Shown here: piece after piece, positions 1 through 12,300 of the stretch | Numbering within the stretch: position 1 is the first letter of the stretch | Layout of the letters: each line of letters begins with the position of its first letter | Origin: Lepas anatifera | Lineage: Eukaryota > Arthropoda > Thecostraca > Lepadidae | Direction of reading: 5' to 3' | NCBI GenBank assembly: GCA_034440635.1 | Contig: JAOTON010002102.1 | Location: forward strand, 1 to 64,000 | DNA length: 64,000 nucleotides | Program-made: the position numbers and the translations under genes | The notes under the pieces: model-generated | The model's database searches: none | What the model was told of the DNA's origin: nothing | The model's input: only the letters and a program-made list of their open reading frames with translations

Positions 1-1934
1 TATGGGTTATAAAACCACGTAGTGTCCAATGGGACCGCCTTGATTCAGGTTATAGCTGTTCCCGGGCGTACCGCGGCGTGAATTTTCGTTTTATTCTCAC
101 ATCACCGTACAAAAGACAGGGTCAGCTGGGTCGTGAAAAACGCTTGATGTGTGCGTACCCCGGGGTGGTCCGAGGTGCGAAGAGGTTCTGTCAACATCAC
201 TCCAGCTCGACCCAACTGTAGGACCATTGTCAACAGAAGCACATAATCCGGACCGGAGTACCGAATCGCTGGTTGACCTGTTAAACTATTGACACAGATT
301 TCGGCAGTCCATCCCGGCCAGACCAAACGCCCAGCCGTGTCGATGCAGAATCATCTCATTGAAATGGCTCTGCGCTTTTCCTGTGTGCTCCGGCTTTTCG
401 GGCGCCACAGTATGCGTTCAAAAAGCGTCAATCAATTGGTCCACACGACATCCTTAATCTTATCGAAATACAGTGGGCTCTCCTCGCTGTCTTTTCCGAC
501 GAGCAGCGGTAGGAAAGTGTGTGTTGGGCTGCTCCCGCGCTGGGCAGGATGGGTCCATATCGTCGCAAACCGGGGAATGTGTGGGCGGCCGATAGCGTGC
601 CAGCGCTATCGGTCTCGACCCCGGCTGATAGACACTCAGCCTCGTCCTGTACACTCATGAAAAGCAAACTGGCCACAGAGCTGGGTGTTTTTGTAGCCTG
701 GCCGCATCGGAGCTGATGAAAGAGATAAGTAAGGCTTTGCTTGCACCCTGGCCGGTTCAGAGTCCCTGCCGGGAATCAATCTCCTCCGCCCACCTTCTGT
801 GAACGTTCGTGACGTGGTTCAATCCGGCGTCCTTGTCTGTCCTTGGCGCTGGGCCACTAATCGCGGCCTTGTCTGCCCTTGACGTATCGTTCTGAAAACC
901 AGCGTTATGACGTGAGCTCGCTTAAAGCGGTACCTTTTTGTGCCAGACCGTTGTGAAAAGACAAGTAAAGTCCAGTTATTGCCGCGCATCGAGCTTTTTT
1001 ATAATCTGTTCTATTGATGCTATGACACATCGTCGGGGCACTCTCATGTAAGTGTAATCACACTCCATCTTCACTTAATTCCTACTGATAAAGGCGACTT
1101 GGAATTTCCATCGGAAATTACGGACGCTTTTATATTCAACCCCTATGGAAGACTATTTGGCTGTGTGGTTGTGAACGTGGAGTCATGATTTCGAGTATAA
1201 GTACCAGTTGTGTATTTTCACAGCAGGACGGAGCTTCCCATCATGAATGCTGAGGCAAGTTCCTTCATATCCTTTATTGTTGTTATCCTTTGAACAATGT
1301 TTTTCCACCAGAAACCGGGGGGCAGACGCAATATATAACATGGAATATAGGGAAGTGTAGAGACGTAAAATGAAGATGAGTGCAGGATAAGAGTAACATG
1401 TGGTCACACACGGCAGCAGGTATTACCACTACTTCTATCTCTCCATCAATCCATAAAATCCAGGGCACATTTCCAGGCGGCGTGGCGACTGCGGCGTGGC
1501 TGTGCCAGTGAGGGGCAGTCTGGCGCGGCAGGCGCCGCTGTTTTGGAACCCGTCACTCGCACGGGTCAGGAAGGGCACGCTGCTTCCAGCGGTGCCCAAG
1601 ACTGATGCAAAACAACACGGCTTTGTCTCACCACGGGGCCAAGCGGAGGCCGGCGCGCGTGCTCTTGCACTTAACCGTGTTCTTGCGTCAACGCAAAGGG
1701 CTTGCGCAACGTGTATGAAGGTCTAAGGGCATTGTTTCTTTTTTGATGCCCTTGTGTCCATAAATGCTACGCATTTCTTATGGAACCTGGAATGCGTTCA
1801 CTGTCATGTATCCAAAAAGTAAAAGGGTGGTATTTTTCTACTCAGCAACTTCATTCATTTCAGACCTGCGTGCTTTGAATTCATTTGGGAACGTCTTGTG
1901 CCCAACATCTCAAAAGTGCATGGCATACTTATAA
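1..1934. other. Unassigned sequence, presumed spire intron
   Basis: No exon with conserved protein sequence was found on either strand. The first half of the spire KIND domain should lie upstream of 2554, and I do not see it here, so this stretch is probably intron. Short open frames are present but lack protein-like composition or paired splice sites. Confidence 0.4.
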
Positions 1935-2110
1935 TAATAATTGTTGGGGTTTAACGACGCACCAGCTGCCAGGGTCATACGGCGTCGTCAGCTCTCACCC
2001 CGTTGGAAGGGATTTTGAGGATCAGATCGACTTATTCAGAGGCTTCGCTGGAACTTGAACCCGGGACCGGTGGCTTAGAAGACAAGGGTGCTATCCATGG
2101 CATACTTATC
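1935..2110 (-). mobile_element. tRNA-derived SINE, family A, minus orientation
   Basis: Read on the minus strand, this copy has a tRNA-like head with a B-box-like CGGGTTCAAGTTCC, then a conserved body (GAAGCCTCTGAA, CCAACGGGGTGAGAGCT, GACGCCGTATGACC) and a 3' end GGTGCGTCGTTAAA followed by an ATT-rich tail. The same body is present on the plus strand at 13411-13590 and 9222-9362, which defines a dispersed family within the window. Transcription by RNA polymerase III and LINE-assisted retroposition are known for such elements and are not shown here. Confidence 0.75.
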
Positions 2111-2553
2111 AAAGTTGTTGAACTTCACTTGGCGCTCCATCATGTCCACTCCTCGGCACTCGAGGACCACTTACCGACGCGTCACAATAACTCGTTCTGA
2201 CGTACACTGCAGAACAGCATTGACGCAACTAACACCCGTGACGCTTTTTCCCGGGGCGCCGCTGTTTGAACTGAGTCCACGTCAACTCGCGGTGTTGTGT
2301 GATGCTCTGGGATGTCGCGTGCTAGAGTAATCTGTCCGGTAGCAATCCGTAACACTATTTTACCTTTTTTGAAACGGATGACATTCGCAATTCGTCTTGA
2401 CCAAATGTATTTCACCGTCAGGCCACTCTACACTGTATCATGCAGCGAAACTAGTATTAAAAGCCGGCAACAATGTCACGCCAAGTTTCTCTGTATGACA
2501 CAGTGTGTGTCACTATCCGACACCGCGTGATCCGTTGCGTCGCTGGTCGGCAG

Positions 2554-2671
2554 ATTGTGTACGAGCTGGGTGTGGTGATCTTCCGCGCCCTGGACTATGG
2601 CATGAAGGCGGAGGAGGAGCGACAGCTGAGCCCGGCCCTGGAGAGCCTCATCGACGCCATGACGTCTGCAG
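2554..2671 (+). CDS. spire: Spire actin nucleator, KIND-domain exon (partial gene)
   Basis: The exon opens at ATT after the acceptor TCGGCAG and closes at GCAG before GTGAG. It encodes 39 codons plus one base, so it enters in phase 0 and leaves in phase 1. The residues begin IVYELGVVIFRALDYG and continue through EEERQLSPALESLIDAM. This is the later part of the KIND fold of Spire proteins, which binds the C-terminal tail of Fmn-family formins and couples Spire to formin in actin filament nucleation. Frame, length and both splice sites agree with the next exon 32.9 kb downstream. The earlier KIND half, which would include the start codon, is not visible upstream and probably lies outside the window. 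The gene symbol is assigned from family resemblance read by eye. Confidence 0.88.
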
Positions 2672-5600
2672 GTGAGACCCGCGCTTTTGCCAACCTCCCA
2701 AAAAGCTAACCGCTTTTCAATATTGCACGATTTTGTTTGTGTTATGAACTTTCGTGGCACAGGTGCAGCTGCAGCTCTCACGAAAGAGGGCCAACAGAAC
2801 GTGTCTTCATTGAAAAGTCTTCAAGCGAAACAAGGTAAATTTTCAAAGAAGTGATATGGTTTTTCATGGAACCGCGTTGCTGTTTTTCCTCAATAATTAA
2901 AGAAAAGAAGAAGAAGAAGAAAAGAGATGGAACTCTTGGGTGAACCATGAGCCGTTTGGTTGAAAAGTTGGGTACAAAAACAGGGCCTAGTTCTCATGCT
3001 ACCGGCTGACTACAGAAGTTGTGCTGGTATTCCCTGCTGGCAGTATCCGGCCCAGTAGTCGGTCAGCACGTCCAGTGCCTCAGGGCACACGCAGGCTCAG
3101 CTATGGCACTGCCGACCTCCTGGAATGCTGGGTACGCCGGCTTCCTCTGACTTCATATTGGCTTATTCCGACAGCCGGGGGGTGGACGGAGAAGAAACGC
3201 AGAGAGCGGGATGGTGGGAGGAATAGTTATTGTTTGACAATTAGACTTTGCAACATTTTTAAAACTCCAAAGTTGAGCTAACTTGGTAACAAAAGTTCTG
3301 CGGTATTCATTGGTAAAAACGTTGACTGCTCGAATGTGCGATACTCCACGGGTGCAGCTTTCATGCCGCTCAGAGAAGTGATCCCTTCAGCTCACACCGC
3401 TAGTTCGATACAGATACTGAGACCTATAAATCTAGGACTTGGACTTTGTCGTTATCTAGTGCTGGGATCTTGGAGTGGATCGCAATTCATTCCCTTATTT
3501 GGGACGTGTCGATTCTGAAGAAGTGGTCGAATCATCGGCCGGTTCAAAATACCGATAATGTCAATACCGCAGCTGACACAGAGGTCAAGGTACAGCGGCC
3601 GGCGCCGCGTGAAGGGTGGATTAACGGCTAACGGCGCCGGCAGCGTGTGCTGGGGATTATTTACGTCGTGCGTCCGATGGAGCTACTGTAATCGATAGCT
3701 AGGGATCCGCTCAGCGTTGACGTTCAGGGAGACCTGTTTGCTCAGCATCGGGAAAATACAGCAGTCATGACCGATTCTCACAATGATGAGATGGAGAAAA
3801 AAACCGCGGGTCAACGTTTTTGGTTTATAAAAAAAGAGACGCTGATTTAGATGTCACGACAGTGTTGTGTAGACGACGGATAGGCATACGCAATGACTTG
3901 AATTACTTCTTGACCGGAATTCACGATATCCCCCAATTTTATGCAGCATCTGAACTATGCTCCTTGCAAGTTATCAAACCTCATAACTGCCCAATAACCT
4001 TTGCTAATCACTCGGCGCTTTAGGCCGGGTCAACTGCTGAAGTCTCTTATCATTTCCCGAATAACATTTGGCGCCTAATCTTGACTCCCCTAGCAACCAG
4101 CGTTGACCATACTGGAACTCCCAGTTCCGTGCAGTTCAGAGAAGCGCAGCTCTGGCAGCTCTCCAGCTGCTGCAGCGCGCTCTTGTGACCGACATGAGCG
4201 CAGTGTCACCGCCCCGCGCTCCTCCGGCTGTGCCGGTTGCATCTGTTTGGCCGCCTTCCTGCCACGTTATCCGTCAAATGGCCGTGCCGCGCACATCTAG
4301 AGGCATTCTGATGGAGATGACCGGACATCTGCATACGCCGCGCTTCGGCGCCGCGCCATTGCGTGTTGTTAACGCATTAGCATGGCGCTCGTTTCTCTGC
4401 GGGTCGTTCTCGGTGTTGAGCGACCCCGGAGCGTCGGGTCGTGCCGCACGCTTTGCGGGTTGCCGCACGACGCCGGTTGCAACATGGCATACCCCTTCGG
4501 GGCATGGTATTAGTTGACAGTGTTGACACAAGCGGAAGGCTATGTGGCGGTCGAATGCAAAAATGGCGCGGTGCAGAAAGGTTGTTGTTTGGGTTAGGTG
4601 CTTTCTCTATGTGGTTTATTATGATGTTGATAGAAACTATGTATAGCGGATTTTTTCTTTTTCGGATGATTTATTCATGTTTTTATCGGCACAAATGAGC
4701 AAACAACATATTTTCAAAGGAAAACAGAAGCGTTCTCATATCAGCCGGCACCCGTGCTTGTGCCGAAAAGCGAGAAGCTACAACTTTTCCACTCCATGAC
4801 AGTTCAAGAAAATCGTGAAAGTTAATGATACCAAAGTCTCTCGGTCATAATAGACGGTAAGTCATTTCTGAGCCGCGTCACGATGCGTGTCACGGCACAA
4901 GGCATTGTAACGGATCAGAGCAGAATGCCGCCCCGGGGTCGACACCTCGACCCTGTTCTCGTGACGGAAACGGAGCGCAGTGCCACAGAGGTGGTCCGGA
5001 TAGCGCGCCTCACCAGACAGCCGCAACTGATGAGCTCACGCGTAGCGGAGACCCCCCGAAATGTCGGCTGATCAAGGAACCGGCCGAATTAAGAATGATT
5101 TATACGGCCAAGTTTGAGTTTTCCATCTCTCAATGCATCTCCAAACCGGGCTAATATTATGTACTATCATTGTAATCGAAAGTTGATCGGGGACCTACCG
5201 ATAGTTGCTGCTATGTCGTATCATCATTGTTTTCAACGTTGCAACGACATTGAGCCATCACTGGAGTAGTAATGCAACGCTGCAGGGCCTTCCAGGGCAA
5301 CGACGCTGCGATGTCAGATGTTGCGGGACGTTGTCGGTAAGGCACTTGGGTGAGCGCCCTGCGACCGACGACGCACAGGCACGCGAACGTCGGGACGGGC
5401 TACCCCAACGGGTCATGCACGGTCACGTGACAGCGTCGCCATCACAGACCAGCCAGCTTTCGGTACCAGGCTAGTCCTCTGTCTTAGAACCGCAGCAGGA
5501 ACGGTCGCTCCCGAGTGGAATTCCTTCCGACCGATAGAACTTAAGTGACTGTAGTGTGAAATAAGCGTTGAAATGCATGCTTGTTTTGAGCTCTAGTTAA

Positions 5601-5990
5601 CTGAGGAAAACAAGAATTTATTTCATTGACTGCCGGAACACTGCGCGGGCTTACGGGGGAAAAATTTGTGTTCGCTCACAACCGAGACATTAAGCTAGAC
5701 TTTGACTCCTGAAAGCAACACTGATCTTAGGCTGATGAGGCTGCCAAACCATCGCGAATTGTTGGACAAACATTTATGCGTGAAAATACATGTATATTTT
5801 TTAATGCAAACTGAAACAGAAGTAAGGATGTGCTTATTGTCCACAGCATCAGTCTGAGTCGTGGAGTTCATTGGTGTCTGTTATCAACGCGGCACAAATG
5901 CCCTGCGGTGTTGTTCCGTTTTTGAACCGCGGCACTACGCTGTGGCACTGCGCGGCACTGCCACGCGCTGTGTTCAAGCTGTCGGTGCTG
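2672..5990. other. Start of spire intron (32.9 kb in total)
   Basis: Intron sequence follows the donor GTGAGACC. I see an AAG/AAAG microsatellite at about 2900-2925 and otherwise only short unsupported frames. No protein-like exon was recognised on either strand. Confidence 0.5.
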
Positions 5991-5994
5991 TGCT

Positions 5995-7135
5995 GTGGCA
6001 ACCCGGAATTATTCAGCTGTGCAGCCAAGCTGTAAGTGTGCTGTCGTGCTGAAAGTGTGCTGCTGGCGAATTTTAAGCGTGGTGTTGTGCTGTAAGTATG
6101 CTGGTGTCAAAATTTTTAGTGTGCTGCGGTGCTGTAAGTGTGCTTCAGTCGAGCTATATGCTGCAGCTGAGGTGTAAGTGTGTTGCGGTGCTGAAAGTGT
6201 GTTTCAGTCGAGGTGTTTGCGGCAGCGGAGGAGTAAGTGTGCTGCGGTGCTGTAAGTGTGCTGCGGTGCTGTAAGTGTGCTTCAGTCCAGCTGTATGCTG
6301 CAGCGGAGGAGTAAGTGTGCTGCGGTGCTGTAAGTGTGCTGCGGTGCTGTAAGTGTGCTTCAGTCGAGCTGTATGCGGCAGCTGAGGTGTAAGTGTGTTG
6401 TGGTGCTGTAAGTGTGCTGCGGTGCTGTAAGTGTGCTGCGGTGCTGTAAGTGTGCTTCAGTCGGGCTGTATGCTGCAGCGGAGGAGTAAGTGTGCTGCGG
6501 TGCTGTAAGTGTGCTGCGGTGCTGTAAGTGTGCTTCAGTCGAGCTGTATGCGGCAGCTGAGGTGTAAGTGTGCTGTGGTGCTGTAAGTGTGCTGCGGTGC
6601 TGTAAGTGTGCTGCGGTGCTGTAAGTGTGCTTCAGTCGGGCTGTATGCTGCAGCGGAGGAGTAAGTGTGCTGCGGTGCTGTAAGTGTGCTGCGGTGCTGT
6701 AAGTGTGCTTCAGTCGGGCTGTATGCTGCAGCGGAGGAGTAAGTGTGCTGCGGTGCTGTAAGTGTGCTGCGGTGCTGTAAGTGTGCTTCAGTCGGGCTGT
6801 ATGCTGCAGCGGAGGAGTAAGTGTGCTGCGGTGCTGTAAGTGTGCTTCAGTCGGGCTGTATGCTGCAGCAGAGGAGTAAGTGTGCTGCGGTGCTCTAAGT
6901 GTGCTGCGGTGCTGTAAGTGTGCTGCGGTGCTGTAAGTGTGCTTCAGTCCAGCTGTATGCTGCAGCGGAGGAGTGTAAGTGTGCTGCGGTGCTGTAAGTG
7001 TGCTGCGGTGCTATAAGTGTGCTTCAGTCCAGCTGTATGCAGCAGCTGAGGTGTAAGTGTGCTGCGGTGCTGTAAGTGTGCTTCAGTCGGACTGTATGCG
7101 GCAGCTGAGGTGTAAGTGTGCTGCGGTGCCGCCCC
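5995..7135 (+). repeat. Compound minisatellite of 19-bp and 40-bp units carrying GTAAGT
   Basis: The array is built from a 19-bp unit (GTGCTGCGGTGCTGTAAGT) and a roughly 40-bp unit that contains CTTCAGTC and GCTGTATGC. Successive CTTCAG blocks start at 6143, 6202, 6280, 6358, 6455, 6533, 6630, 6708, 6786, 6845, 6942, 7022 and 7081. The spacings are 59, 78 or 97 bp (one is 80), which equals 40 plus one, two or three 19-bp units. Almost every unit holds GTAAGT, the core of a consensus 5' splice site, in the sense direction of spire. The first units near 6000-6200 are diverged and the later ones are almost identical, which suggests recent unequal exchange. Confidence 0.93.
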
Positions 7136-9221
7136 AACCTCACGCTGTGCCAGGCCGTCGCCCTGTGAGCCCTGTTTACTGCGACCGGCAGGCGTTACTC
7201 AGACTTGCGGTAACGCAGTGGTGTCGAAGTGGGTCGGAAGCGTTTGTCGTATCACGCACGCGGGTGCAGTGAAAATAGCAGTTGGTAAACGTGTTTGTGT
7301 CGCGGGAGAAATCCTCAGCAGGAGCCCTGTCGTGCTCTTCGAAAAGATGTAGGTCTGTTATTATTGATTTCGCCTCCTTCAGATGGCGATTTCCCGGTTC
7401 GTGCTTTGTGGCAGAGAAGCCCATACCAGTGTGCCATCGTTTTAGTAGTTTCACACAGCCGCACAAAAACATAGGTATTTAACATGGTCTCTCTGAAAGA
7501 CTGTTGTACGGCAGACTTTGTGCTGTGATATCGAAATAATTCGTGCGATAGGAAGTTTCTGTTCTATCTTTCGGAAAGCCTCCGTTCCAGAATTTTAAAC
7601 CTCACATGAAGTAGTCCACATATCAATAAGCTTATCTTATGTAAACTTGATTACATCCCATTCCATTTAGCAGAAAACCTTTCCCTACAGCTGTAACGGA
7701 CCGCAAACCGGCTATACCCTAAACCACCACAATCTCATCATCAGCGCAGATAAAGCAGTGCGACCCGGCGCCCGTCTTTGGACGTCGTCTCGGGGTAGCC
7801 GGTGCCACACCACTCGCCGAAGTGCGACTGCAGTCGACGGTGGCTATCGCGCAGCCTAATCACAGTGCGCCGGCCCGCACACCGTTACTCCCCTGAGTGA
7901 TGCGATGACGCCTGTCGGCGACCGCCGCGTCGCACGCGACGCGGCGGCGTTTGCGACGCGTACGTGGCGACGGCGGCGGCGCGGCGACTGCGGCCGTCAT
8001 CGGCCCAGCTGACGGAGAGATGCGTGATCAATTAGAGAACAGGTCGCTGTTTCAAACGAGATCGCAGAGCCGGCGTGATTGAATGTGTCGCGATGCGATC
8101 AGGAGTGTCCGAAGATGATGAGGATGGGTTTCTTCTAGAGGAGTTATCGTTTGCGGGTTTTGAGATAGTGTCAGCGGAGCGGTAAATGAAGTGGTGAGCT
8201 GTCTTGCTGGAGTCATTTGTTCGGGCGGAAACCAGCCGTGTCCTTGAGGAACTTGTATCTGTTAAGCTCCAGTTTCTGCATATGTGTGCAGTTTTTGCAT
8301 AAGAAACGTATGCAGCTGTAAGGAAACTTCGAATATTGCTATTTGGAATTCGTCTTCGCTTGTATGGTGGAGCCCGATTATAACGTTAAAATGTGTAGAA
8401 ACGCTAACATTTAATCTTATTTCAAGCCAATCGTCGTTGTTTCTCCGTGCCTTATACCCAGGGACGGAGAGGAGGACATTATTTCGTTAAGGCCATTGGA
8501 TCTGTCAATGCCGCAGATGAGCCCACTTTTACACAACATCAGTCACCAGAGGGTCACGTCCTCCGCCTCGCACCATTCACACCCCTACGCTTGTGTACCA
8601 GCACGAGCAGGGTGTTTGTACCGCAGCGTCGGATGGTGCCCATTCTTCGGACGAGTGCAGGCGACGATGACGGATGGGTGTGGACGGGTTCGTGGCTATC
8701 TCACCCCGGCTCCGCAGGCTTATCCCGCCACGAACGCTGTGTATTATCTCATTCTGGTAATGGCGAGCTAAGTGGCGGGTAATGACGGGGTTAAGGAGAC
8801 CAGCGACTGACGTGCTCGTACGTCAAGCGGCGGATGTTTTCGTATCGAGCGAGCTGGACCGACTGGTCCTGATCATGTGGGAAAAGCAGCCGCTGCTGAT
8901 TTGTAGATGCAAAACTTTGTAGATTTATGGATACCTACAATGAAGACAAATTTGAGTATCAGACGGAGCCTTCGATTGAACCACGTGTCAGCAAGTGGAA
9001 TACGTTTTTTGCATGCGAAAACTAGAGAAAATGTACACATTGAAAAACATGAAACTCCTATTCAATGATGATTGCTAAAAAAGCTAAAACTTTCCTCCTG
9101 TTTACTTTATACAGCTTGGCTGTTCGTAGTGCTCAATCCCACAGTCTTTCATCTTTCGAAATGTCATATCATTATCTACATACATCCAAATAAAATAATA
9201 CAGCCGTAATATTTATTAGGT
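7136..9221. other. Spire intron with a GC-rich islet
   Basis: This is mostly featureless intron. A CpG-dense patch at about 7880-8010 holds a near-perfect 26-bp palindrome, listed separately. No coding exon was recognised. Confidence 0.4.
7922..7947. promoter_or_regulatory. CpG-rich 26-bp near-perfect palindrome
   Basis: The left half CCGCCGCGTCGCA faces CGCGACGCGGCGG, so 12 of 13 positions pair with no spacer. It sits in the most CpG-dense part of the intron. It could be a dimeric binding site or part of an internal promoter. The sequence shows the symmetry only, and function is inferred. Confidence 0.35.
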
Positions 9222-9362
9222 TTCCACGCCTCTGACCTGGCTTCGAACTCCATGCAGGGACACTGAGCAAAGACTTCTGGATCCCCAATTTACCCTTCCA
9301 ACAGGGTGAGAGCTGGCGACGCCACATGACCTCAGCAGTTGGTGCGTCGTAAAGCACCACGG
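9222..9362 (+). mobile_element. tRNA-derived SINE, family A, diverged plus copy
   Basis: A B-box-like GCTTCGAACTCC is followed by CCAACAGGGTGAGAGCT, GACGCCACATGACCTCAGCA and GTTGGTGCGTCG, in the same order as the copies at 1935-2110 (minus) and 13411-13590 (plus). The middle of the body is diverged and the head is incomplete. Confidence 0.65.
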
Positions 9363-12300
9363 CTTCCTTCCGAAATATTCATGGAGCCGGACTAATGCGA
9401 TTTTCATGATTTCAATCGGCCCTTTCACTTCCTTGCTTCCGCCATCTTGCGAAGAGAAGACATCACTCCAGCTTTCTTGCCGGAACACGAGCGCGAAACT
9501 CCGTTGCTGGCGTTCCCGCCATTCTTTGTGGTGCCTGAGGCCGCGTTTCCCTGACCCCAGGATGTGGGTAGCGGCGGGAAGTCAGCTTGTATCTGGGCCA
9601 GTAGCCGGCCTTGGCTGCCGACCACGGTGAAGGCTGAGAGCGCCGGCAGGCAACAACAATGACACAATAGGTGCATGTGAGTGCCCCTGCGCCAGCCAGT
9701 GTCGCGTTCGCGAGGGAATGGCTCAAATGACCGATGAATTAACATAATGGTCGATATATTGACGCCGTCGACCTCCAGTTTTCTCATAAACCGCTGCGTA
9801 TCCTTGGCTAGCTTTCAGGATTTTGGTTCCATTATCGCTCCGGGGTCGTGTTCCCCGCAGCGTTAACGCACAAGTAGAAATGGTCGTGACATACACCATT
9901 TATCGTACGCGTTCGCGCAAAAGTCATGAAAGCGCTTCGGTATGACAATTCTTCAGAAGAAAATGTCACTCGAGATGTAGCCTTCTCTAGCGACAAACGC
10001 AGACACCGTGGTCCAGAGATCGCATCAGTGTCCTGGTTCTCACGCTAGAAGGTCACATTTTCCGTTGTCATCTGTCTCAATGACGCTGATACGAATTGTT
10101 TCTCACGAAAGCGAGAAAAAACGACGGTGAGAAGTGGCAAAAAGAAAAGGATGAACAAGGAACTGGAAATAACGTAGTTTAGGGTTAGAAACTCTGACCC
10201 AGTAAGTATTAAGCTCGATATTTGCTCATGACCGCCTCTGAATAATTATCCTAAGGACGGACTTCTGGAAGAGTCACGCACCAGCGAGCTGGCCGTCGCA
10301 ACGCAGTATACACAGTCGACACTCCAGAAAGAAGCGCCTGCCTCCGCCCCCGGCCGGTGTTCCCTTCCAGTCCGGTCCAGTGGGATCCCGGCTCTGATCT
10401 GACCTGTCGGCGCGGGGCCGGTTCCAGTGCGGCCGGCCCGCCGCTCCATATCCGGCCGCCGACGCTGGAGGAGGGTCACCCCGAGGTCAGCATGTCAACG
10501 AGCTGGGCGGCAGGTTCAGGGCGACGGCCGCGTCAGGCCTGGTGCCGGCCAAGCGCCGCGCCAGAGGGCCCTCAGAGGTCAACGGTCGCCGACGCCATTG
10601 TTCGCATTGGCAGCCGCGGATTTTGCGGCCGAGGGCTAATCGAGTGATGTCCGTGACGGTGTGCCGCGTCATTTGTGCGGAATTTTCTCACGGATTGAAG
10701 GTCCGACCATGTGGACGACGGCTTCCAGCTTATTCGCTTCGTCATAGAAGTATGTAGGAATGTTCGAGTTCAGCACTAATCAATTGGTGGATATGGTTTC
10801 CTGGAACGAGGTGACTACCATCACAGAGCCAGACAAGTGAGTGAAATACACAAACATGACGGGTTTGACTCTTACGAAAGCTAGGTGGGGTAGTTGGTCC
10901 ACCCCTTCTACTACTACCACTTTCTCATGTCTGCCATAGAATAGATGCTCGGTTCGGCCCTGATTGGAGCACTGATTTGTTCCGATGAGAGTGGATCTAC
11001 TTCTTTAGAGAGCACCGGCGCGCCGGAATCCGGCACCACCCGCCAATCCTTCATCATTTAAAGGCGGTCGAGCGCGTGCGGCGCCGAACCGGAGCGGACC
11101 AGGTGACTCCATCCATCTCTATTCTGGCCCCCGATGGCGGATGCTGTGTAGTACGCTATCGCTCCTGTGAGACTAGCGATGACCACAGGTTTTCACGCCA
11201 CTGGCCGAGGCGAATAAATAGCATCTATTGAGTAGGTACTGAGGTGCAAATGAGTGTAGTTATTTTGTTGGTTGATAATTTACGTTGTTCGTGCATCGGG
11301 AGCTTCGCATCTTTAAACTGGCATGTTGTTGGATCTGGCGCGGGAGTCGGCCGGCTGGCCAGTTAGCCACATCATTTTGCGTTCCGGCACATTGAGCACG
11401 GGAATGTGACTCCCTCCACACATTTTCGTGCAGAATTATCGTTCTCAAAAGTCGTCGCCTCATCAGTTGAATCTATGACCCGAATCTATCTGGGAATCTC
11501 CGAGTTCCGACCTCCTAGCGGTTCCTTTATGAGCCTACTCAGCTGGACTGCAACTGGCATACAAGCAATTACCTAGCGAGCAGGCGGCAGCAGGCAGCCT
11601 TCGTGCGCCATCTGCTTTTCATTTGACTTCCTGCTGCACGCTGGTGCTGGCAGCAGCAGTAGCAGGTAGCAGCGTTGATGCTGCACATCTCCGGTCTCAC
11701 CAGGGGCGAACGTATTGCCGCTATATGGGTCAGCGCACTCCTGGGGCCACCTAGAGAGTTTCTCGCAGCCAACCTGGCCGTGGTCGGGGCTACAGGGAGT
11801 AAACACCACGGCCGTGCAAACGGAGTGAAGAGCGCTACCCGTATGTGCTATCGTTCCACGTTCCATTCGTGCCTATGCCAGGACGTTCTCGCTTTGCCTT
11901 CTATTTACGGAATGGTTTACCGCCGGTGATTGAAATACCACCAATTTTAATGATTTTCCATCGAGAGAACTATGCTCATGAAGGAGGTTAGGGGCCGTTC
12001 ATTTAATATGTAAATCATATTTTTCAATCATATAAATCATATTTCCCCCTCCCTGAGTAACGTTTTTGGACGCCCACGTGTATCGGTTGATATAGTTTTG
12101 ACTGACACCCCGAATCGCGTTTGAGTTACCTAATTTGCGACGGCCCCGCGTAGTAGTTGTTTGTAGAAATCGCTGCAGGGTCCTGCGAACGAGTTCGATG
12201 GATCGTCGGCGGCCTTTTTCGGTGTTGAGACAAGCGTCTCTGGAACCTGATTGGAAGTTTCGGCATTAAGCTTAAAATTACACCGATGGATTTGGAGCAA

